Origin: an uncultured Leucothrix sp.
Lineage (GTDB): Bacteria; Pseudomonadota; Gammaproteobacteria; Thiotrichales; Thiotrichaceae
Assembly: GCA_938004025.1 (NCBI GenBank)
Contig: CALKXC010000272.1
Span: 1-9,503 of the forward strand
DNA: 9,503 bases
Direction of reading: 5' to 3'
Part shown: positions 6,019-9,503 of the stretch, piece by piece
Position numbering within the stretch: position 1 is the stretch's first letter
How the letters are laid out: each line of letters starts with the position of its first letter
Notes under the pieces: model-generated
What the model was told of the DNA's origin: nothing
What the model saw: only the letters and a program-made list of their open reading frames with translations
Databases searched by the model: none
Translations under genes and position numbers: made by a program

Positions 6019-7851
6019 TTACTTCTTATCTGTTTGAGTTTCACCTACAGCGTCTGTTAGAGGCGTTGTTGGATCTCTAACCTCAGTAGCGTTTTCTGGC
6101 GTAGGTTTGAAGTACTCGAGATGACTAATGTCTATCTCGTCACCTAAGCGCTCCTTGAGATCCCAGATTGCTTTGATTCGCTTGCCATAGAAGTTGTTCT
6201 CACCAATCACTTCGTACAAACCAGAACGCTGTAAGGCGTTGACCAGCTTGAATTTAGGTCGGCTGATGCAGAACGTTATGCCAGCTTCTCTAAGACCTTC
6301 AGCCATGTGTGCCAGCATCTCTTCACCGGTAGAATCAATTTGATCGACCGCTTCAAGATCTAGAACGACGGCTTTCAGTTTTGGCTTGTCGGCAATGGAG
6401 TTCAACAAGCGTTTTTCTAGATAGCCAGCATTCGCAAAATACAAGTCACCATCGAATCGATAAAGCGCAAAGCTCTCGCTGGTTTCCATACCAAAAATTG
6501 CAGCATCTCTAAACTCACCGTGTTGATCTTTTGACAGCTCAGCAAAGTGAGGTTTCATGGTTTTAAATAGGTAAAACGCTATCGACAGGGCGACACCAAT
6601 AAAGATCCCATATTCAAGATGCGGGGCGAAAATAAGCGTCGTTAGGAAAACTACAAAAGCAACAACACCATCCAATGGATTAACTTTCCAGGCGTTGTGG
6701 AAGGGTTCAAACTGCATCATGCCATAAACCGCAACAATGATAATCGCAGCAAGCGTGGCACTCGGCAAATGGTAAAGTAGCGGGGTTAAAAACAGCAGTG
6801 TAATACCGACTAGAATTCCTGAGAAAATAGCTGAGAAACCTGTTCTTGCGCCAGCGTCAAATGCGACTGCCGTACGTGAAAACGAACCAGATACTGCATA
6901 ACCTTGCGTGAAGCCAGCGACAATATTCGCTAAACCTTTACCGACCATTTCTTGGTCAGCCGAGATGCGTTGTCTTGTTTTTGAGGCAACCGCTTTGGCA
7001 ATTGAGAAGGCTTCAACAAAACTTAATAAGGCAATAATAATCGCAGGCATGATCAAGGCTTGGAAATGTAAATCCTCCGCAACCGGAATAACGAAAGCAG
7101 GTAATCCTGGGGTAACTTCCCCAACCACAGAACCGCCTTTCGTTTCATAACCTACTAACCAAGACACCAATATTGTGAGTACGACGGTAATCAATATGCC
7201 GGGTAATTTAGGGAAATTACGGCGGAAGAAGATCAATAAGAAGAGTGAGAATATTCCCATAAACAAGGTTGGAATATTGGTTTCAGTGGGAACTTGGGCT
7301 AAAAATTTACTGAAGGTTACAAATAAATCCTGGCCACTTTCCATTGTAATGCCAAACAGTTTACCGATTTGCAGGCTGCCGATTACAATCGCGGCGGCGT
7401 TGGTAAAGCCTATAACAACGGGGTGCGATAGGAAGTCTACCAAGATACCGAGTCGCAAAAAACCAAGTACAAGCTGGAAGACACCCACCATCAGCGCGAG
7501 TATGGCGGCATGGATAATGTATTGCTCTAATGTGAGGTCTAATGACACTAGTGCAGCTGCGGACATCAAGGAAATGATAGCCACAGGGCCATTTTGTAAT
7601 TGCTTGGATGAGCCGAAAATGGCGGCAACAATCGGCACCAAAAAGGATGCGTATAGTCCTATATGAGGTGGTAAGCCTGCTAGTTGAGCATAGGCCATGG
7701 CTTGCGGAATAAGCACCAGTGCAACGGTGGCTCCCGCAATCATATCGGCTCTCAGTACTTCAGGGTTACGTAACTCCCCCATCCATTGTTTGAACGGGGT
7801 CAGTCTCAGTGCTGCATCTCGCAGCATGTCTAAAAGGTAGGCTTTTATCAT
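6019..7851 (-). CDS. SulP-family anion transporter with C-terminal STAS domain
   Basis: This is an inner-membrane secondary transporter of the SLC26/SulP family, 610 residues from the ATG at 7851. A TTG three codons earlier is possible, but neither has a good Shine-Dalgarno. The transport domain begins with RADMIAGATVALVLIPQAMA (about 35-54) and AGLPPHIGLYASF, the family signature region, followed by many hydrophobic segments up to about residue 425. The STAS domain spans about 445-560 and contains VVLDLEAVDQIDSTGEEM, with Asp506, Ser507, Thr508 and Gly509 at the position phosphorylated in SpoIIAA-like proteins. A polar tail of about 35 residues follows. SulP members carry sulfate, bicarbonate or dicarboxylates (E. 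coli DauA); the sequence does not settle which. No sulfate-assimilation or carbonic anhydrase gene is adjacent. It lies 81 bases downstream of the 135-residue gene on the same strand, so the two may be cotranscribed. Confidence 0.93.
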   Translation of the reverse strand: MIKAYLLDMLRDAALRLTPFKQWMGELRNPEVLRADMIAGATVALVLIPQAMAYAQLAGLPPHIGLYASFLVPIVAAIFGSSKQLQNGPVAIISLMSAAALVSLDLTLEQYIIHAAILALMVGVFQLVLGFLRLGILVDFLSHPVVIGFTNAAAIVIGSLQIGKLFGITMESGQDLFVTFSKFLAQVPTETNIPTLFMGIFSLFLLIFFRRNFPKLPGILITVVLTILVSWLVGYETKGGSVVGEVTPGLPAFVIPVAEDLHFQALIMPAIIIALLSFVEAFSIAKAVASKTRQRISADQEMVGKGLANIVAGFTQGYAVSGSFSRTAVAFDAGARTGFSAIFSGILVGITLLFLTPLLYHLPSATLAAIIIVAVYGMMQFEPFHNAWKVNPLDGVVAFVVFLTTLIFAPHLEYGIFIGVALSIAFYLFKTMKPHFAELSKDQHGEFRDAAIFGMETSESFALYRFDGDLYFANAGYLEKRLLNSIADKPKLKAVVLDLEAVDQIDSTGEEMLAHMAEGLREAGITFCISRPKFKLVNALQRSGLYEVIGENNFYGKRIKAIWDLKERLGDEIDISHLEYFKPTPENATEVRDPTTPLTDAVGETQTDKK

Positions 7852-7932
7852 TGTTATCAATTATTAGATTTATCTTTAATGAATCGACAGTGTAACAGCC
7901 ATCCTTTTTCGCTTCGATACCTAATCGATCAA

Positions 7933-8340
7933 CTAAATAATCGATGGGTGCTGATCAATTCCCTCACGCTTGACCCGTTCAGGATCAATTTTTAGCATAG
8001 CTTGATAGCATGCATCAGCCGTGGCTTTCTCGTTACGACCATCTTCAAAGCAATCTAAAAACTTATCGAGCACGTAATCAAAAGACTCATCACCTTTAAT
8101 GGAGCTAACAGCTTCTGCCATTGGAATCATGACGGCTTCAGAGTTAAGCACTTGACTGACTTTAGTAATATTTCTTAAATGCTCAGGGGTAAGTTTTCCA
8201 TTAAGTTTTTTGAGTGTAGAAGCGAGTTCTTGTTCAGTGACTTCGTACTCTTTGGCGGTGTAGTCAGTATTCATGATCACATCAACCAGTCCGTCGTACT
8301 GTTCAAGTAGGGGGGTTATCTCTTTCATTTTATTAGCCAT
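7933..8340 (-). CDS. Uncharacterised 135-residue helical protein
   Basis: I do not recognise this protein. It runs from an ATG at 8340 to a TAG at 7933-7935 and is soluble-looking, with no signal peptide or membrane segment. It is acidic and predicted by eye to be mostly helical: ITPLLEQYDGLVDVIM, TEQELASTLKKL, TPEHLRNITKVSQVL, and FDYVLDKFLDCFEDG. Two Cys residues occur (in DCFED and ACYQAM), too far apart and too few for a metal site to be suggested. There is no Shine-Dalgarno before the ATG at 8340 or before a second ATG at 8328; the bases AATAACAATG resemble those before the SulP start, which also lacks one. Its position 81 bases upstream of SulP in the same direction suggests shared transcription but says little about its job. 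It is divergent from the protease gene. Confidence 0.7.
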   Translation of the reverse strand: MANKMKEITPLLEQYDGLVDVIMNTDYTAKEYEVTEQELASTLKKLNGKLTPEHLRNITKVSQVLNSEAVMIPMAEAVSSIKGDESFDYVLDKFLDCFEDGRNEKATADACYQAMLKIDPERVKREGIDQHPSII

Positions 8341-8510
8341 TGTTATTATTTGGGGTTATATAACTGACTTTATGAAGCATCGGGGAATGTGCATTAAGTC
8401 GTTGGAACCAGTCTATTAAGATCTACCTTATTGGTAGCTTAACTAAGTTTATGCGCGTCATAAAGCAGATGATTGGTTGAAGTAGTTGGCCTAAAGTTAT
8501 GAAAAATAAT

Positions 8511-8541
8511 ACATTTTAATCTGGGGTTAAGTTTAAAATGT
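8511..8541. repeat. Perfect 9-bp inverted repeat in the divergent region
   Basis: ACATTTTAA (8511-8519) and TTAAAATGT (8533-8541) are exact reverse complements around a 13-base spacer. It lies about 110 bases before the protease start and 170 bases before the leftward gene. It could be a protein-binding site shared by the two divergent genes; its AT-rich arms make chance occurrence more likely than for a GC-rich repeat. Confidence 0.4.
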
Positions 8542-8583
8542 TAATGTGCGATTTTTAACTACTGCATTTATTAAATAAACATC

Positions 8584-8613
8584 TTGTGGAGTAGCGTCAG
8601 TTGTTGATATATA
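8584..8613 (+). promoter_or_regulatory. Candidate promoter of the S1C protease gene
   Basis: TTGTGG (8584-8589) and TATATA (8608-8613) are 18 bases apart, each matching three to four consensus positions. Transcription would begin near 8620, leaving a leader of about 30 bases. This is a weak match supported by its position. Confidence 0.3.
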
Positions 8614-8649
8614 GAACGAAAAACTATTTTAAGAAACCTTGGGGATATC

Positions 8650-9503
8650 ATGCTCAAACTAAATACGTATAAGATTTTCTTATGTGTAACGTTAATACTA
8701 AATGGACTTATGTTATTGGGCGGCACTGCTGCTCATGCTGATGAGGCATCAAAGTCACCAGTCAATTCAAAACTTTCTTCACTCGAAGATGCGAAAGAAG
8801 CAGTCATTAAACTATTCGTTGTTTCACATATTGTAGATACCCTCAAACCATGGAATTCTTACATAAGCCGCTCTACGGGCTCAGGATTCATTATTGAAGG
8901 AAACCAGATTCTTACCAATGCTCATGTAGTGGCTAACGCAACTTTCATTGAAGTGAGAAAGCATGGTGAAACAACACGTTACGAAGCTAAAGTCGCTCAC
9001 ATTTCACATGACTCAGACTTAGCTATTGTCAAACTGAAAGCCAAAGTCCCTGAGTTCTTCAAAACGAAGCCATTGTCTTTGGGTGAATTACCACAAGCCC
9101 ATCAGGAAGTAACGGCTTATGGCTACCCAGTCGGGGGTGACAGTTTGAGTGTCACTCGTGGTGTGGTGTCACGTATTGAGCGCTCTCTATACGTGCATAA
9201 GAACAGAAGCCTGATTTCTGTACAGGTTGATGCCGCGATTAATCCAGGTAATAGCGGTGGCCCAGTACTTTCAGATGGCAAAGTGATTGGCGTTGTTATG
9301 CAGTCAATGAATGCTTCGGAAAATGTGGGCTACATGATTCCACCTCAGGTCGTAAGGCACTTCTTGGTTGATTTAGAAGATAAGCGCTATGACGGTTTCC
9401 CAAGTTTAGGCATTATCCATCAAGATATCGAAAGCCCAGCGCTTCGAGAGAAGTACGGAGTGGCTAAAGATGACAGTGGTGTTTTAGTTTCAATGGTTTT
9501 CCC
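8650..9503 (+). CDS. Exported S1C (Deg-type) serine protease, 3' end outside window
   Basis: The frame opens at an ATG at 8650, preceded by GGGG (8641-8644) five bases upstream, and stays open to the window edge, giving 284 full codons. A signal peptide is evident: MLKLNTYK, a hydrophobic stretch to about residue 25, and likely cleavage after AHA at 30, so the enzyme is probably periplasmic. The chymotrypsin-fold triad is complete: His92 in LTNAHVV, Asp123 in DSDLAIVKL, and Ser202 in INPGNSGGPV. The stretch YGYPVGGDSLSVTRGVVSRIE (157-177) resembles plant and bacterial Deg proteases of the DEG9-like branch more than E. coli DegP, DegQ or DegS. After the protease domain, FPSLGIIHQDIESPALREKYG (about 252-272) begins what looks like a PDZ domain, cut off here. 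The family degrades misfolded envelope proteins; the specific role is unknown. Confidence 0.92.
   Translation, partial: MLKLNTYKIFLCVTLILNGLMLLGGTAAHADEASKSPVNSKLSSLEDAKEAVIKLFVVSHIVDTLKPWNSYISRSTGSGFIIEGNQILTNAHVVANATFIEVRKHGETTRYEAKVAHISHDSDLAIVKLKAKVPEFFKTKPLSLGELPQAHQEVTAYGYPVGGDSLSVTRGVVSRIERSLYVHKNRSLISVQVDAAINPGNSGGPVLSDGKVIGVVMQSMNASENVGYMIPPQVVRHFLVDLEDKRYDGFPSLGIIHQDIESPALREKYGVAKDDSGVLVSMVF

Larger units (their letters stand above)
8341..8649. other. Divergent intergenic region before the protease gene
   Basis: These 309 AT-rich bases carry no convincing gene. They hold a perfect 9-bp inverted repeat (8511-8541), a candidate promoter for the protease (8584-8613), and an AT-rich TTATAT string (about 8357-8362 on the minus strand) that could be a -10 for the leftward gene but has no matching -35. 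Confidence 0.6.

Noticed and set aside
7175..7666. A 163-codon open frame on the plus strand
   Set aside because: It lies wholly antisense to the SulP gene, has no recognisable domain, and its odd composition follows from reading membrane-protein codons backwards.
1..9503. CRISPR array, rRNA or tRNA genes
   Set aside because: No regularly spaced repeats and no rRNA or cloverleaf-like segments were seen on either strand.

Overview
The window reads as a piece of chromosome from a gammaproteobacterium, probably a marine or free-living one. It is moderately AT-rich, genes are densely packed on both strands, and it carries a YdgA-like DUF945 protein, a SulP/STAS anion transporter and an Sec-exported S1C (Deg-type) protease. 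The taxon is an inference from gene content and base composition; nothing in the window fixes it lower than class.

Layout from left to right. (1) 1-976 (+): the C-terminal part of a DUF945/YdgA-like protein, cut by the window edge. (2) 991-1443 (-): a small flavodoxin-fold protein, convergent with the first gene. (3) 1444-1750: a divergent intergenic region with a perfect TACCTAC-N6-GTAGGTA inverted repeat that looks like a TetR-type operator in front of the flavodoxin gene. (4) 1751-3427 (+): formate-tetrahydrofolate ligase (fhs), followed by a clear Rho-independent terminator. (5) 3566-5112 (+): a self-contained two-gene operon with its own extended -10 promoter. It encodes a RhuM-like helix-turn-helix protein and a Doc/Fic-family toxin, with the toxin start codon directly abutting the upstream stop codon. 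(6) 5227-6003 (+): an exported SGNH-type esterase of the sialate O-acetylesterase (SASA) family. (7) 6019-7851 (-): a SulP transporter with a C-terminal STAS domain. (8) 7933-8340 (-): a 135-residue protein I do not recognise, upstream of SulP on the same strand. (9) 8650-9503 (+): an S1C serine protease with signal peptide and full His-Asp-Ser triad, cut by the right edge.

How the genes fit together. Most are independent housekeeping or envelope functions: one-carbon metabolism, anion transport, secreted hydrolysis and periplasmic proteolysis. The unit that stands apart is the RhuM-like/Doc pair. It sits between a strong terminator and an unrelated gene, has tightly coupled translation, and has a much larger partner protein than the short Phd-type antitoxin known for Doc. 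I infer a toxin-antitoxin-like module with an atypical, DNA-binding partner. This is the best candidate for an under-described system here. The rest of the window looks ordinary.
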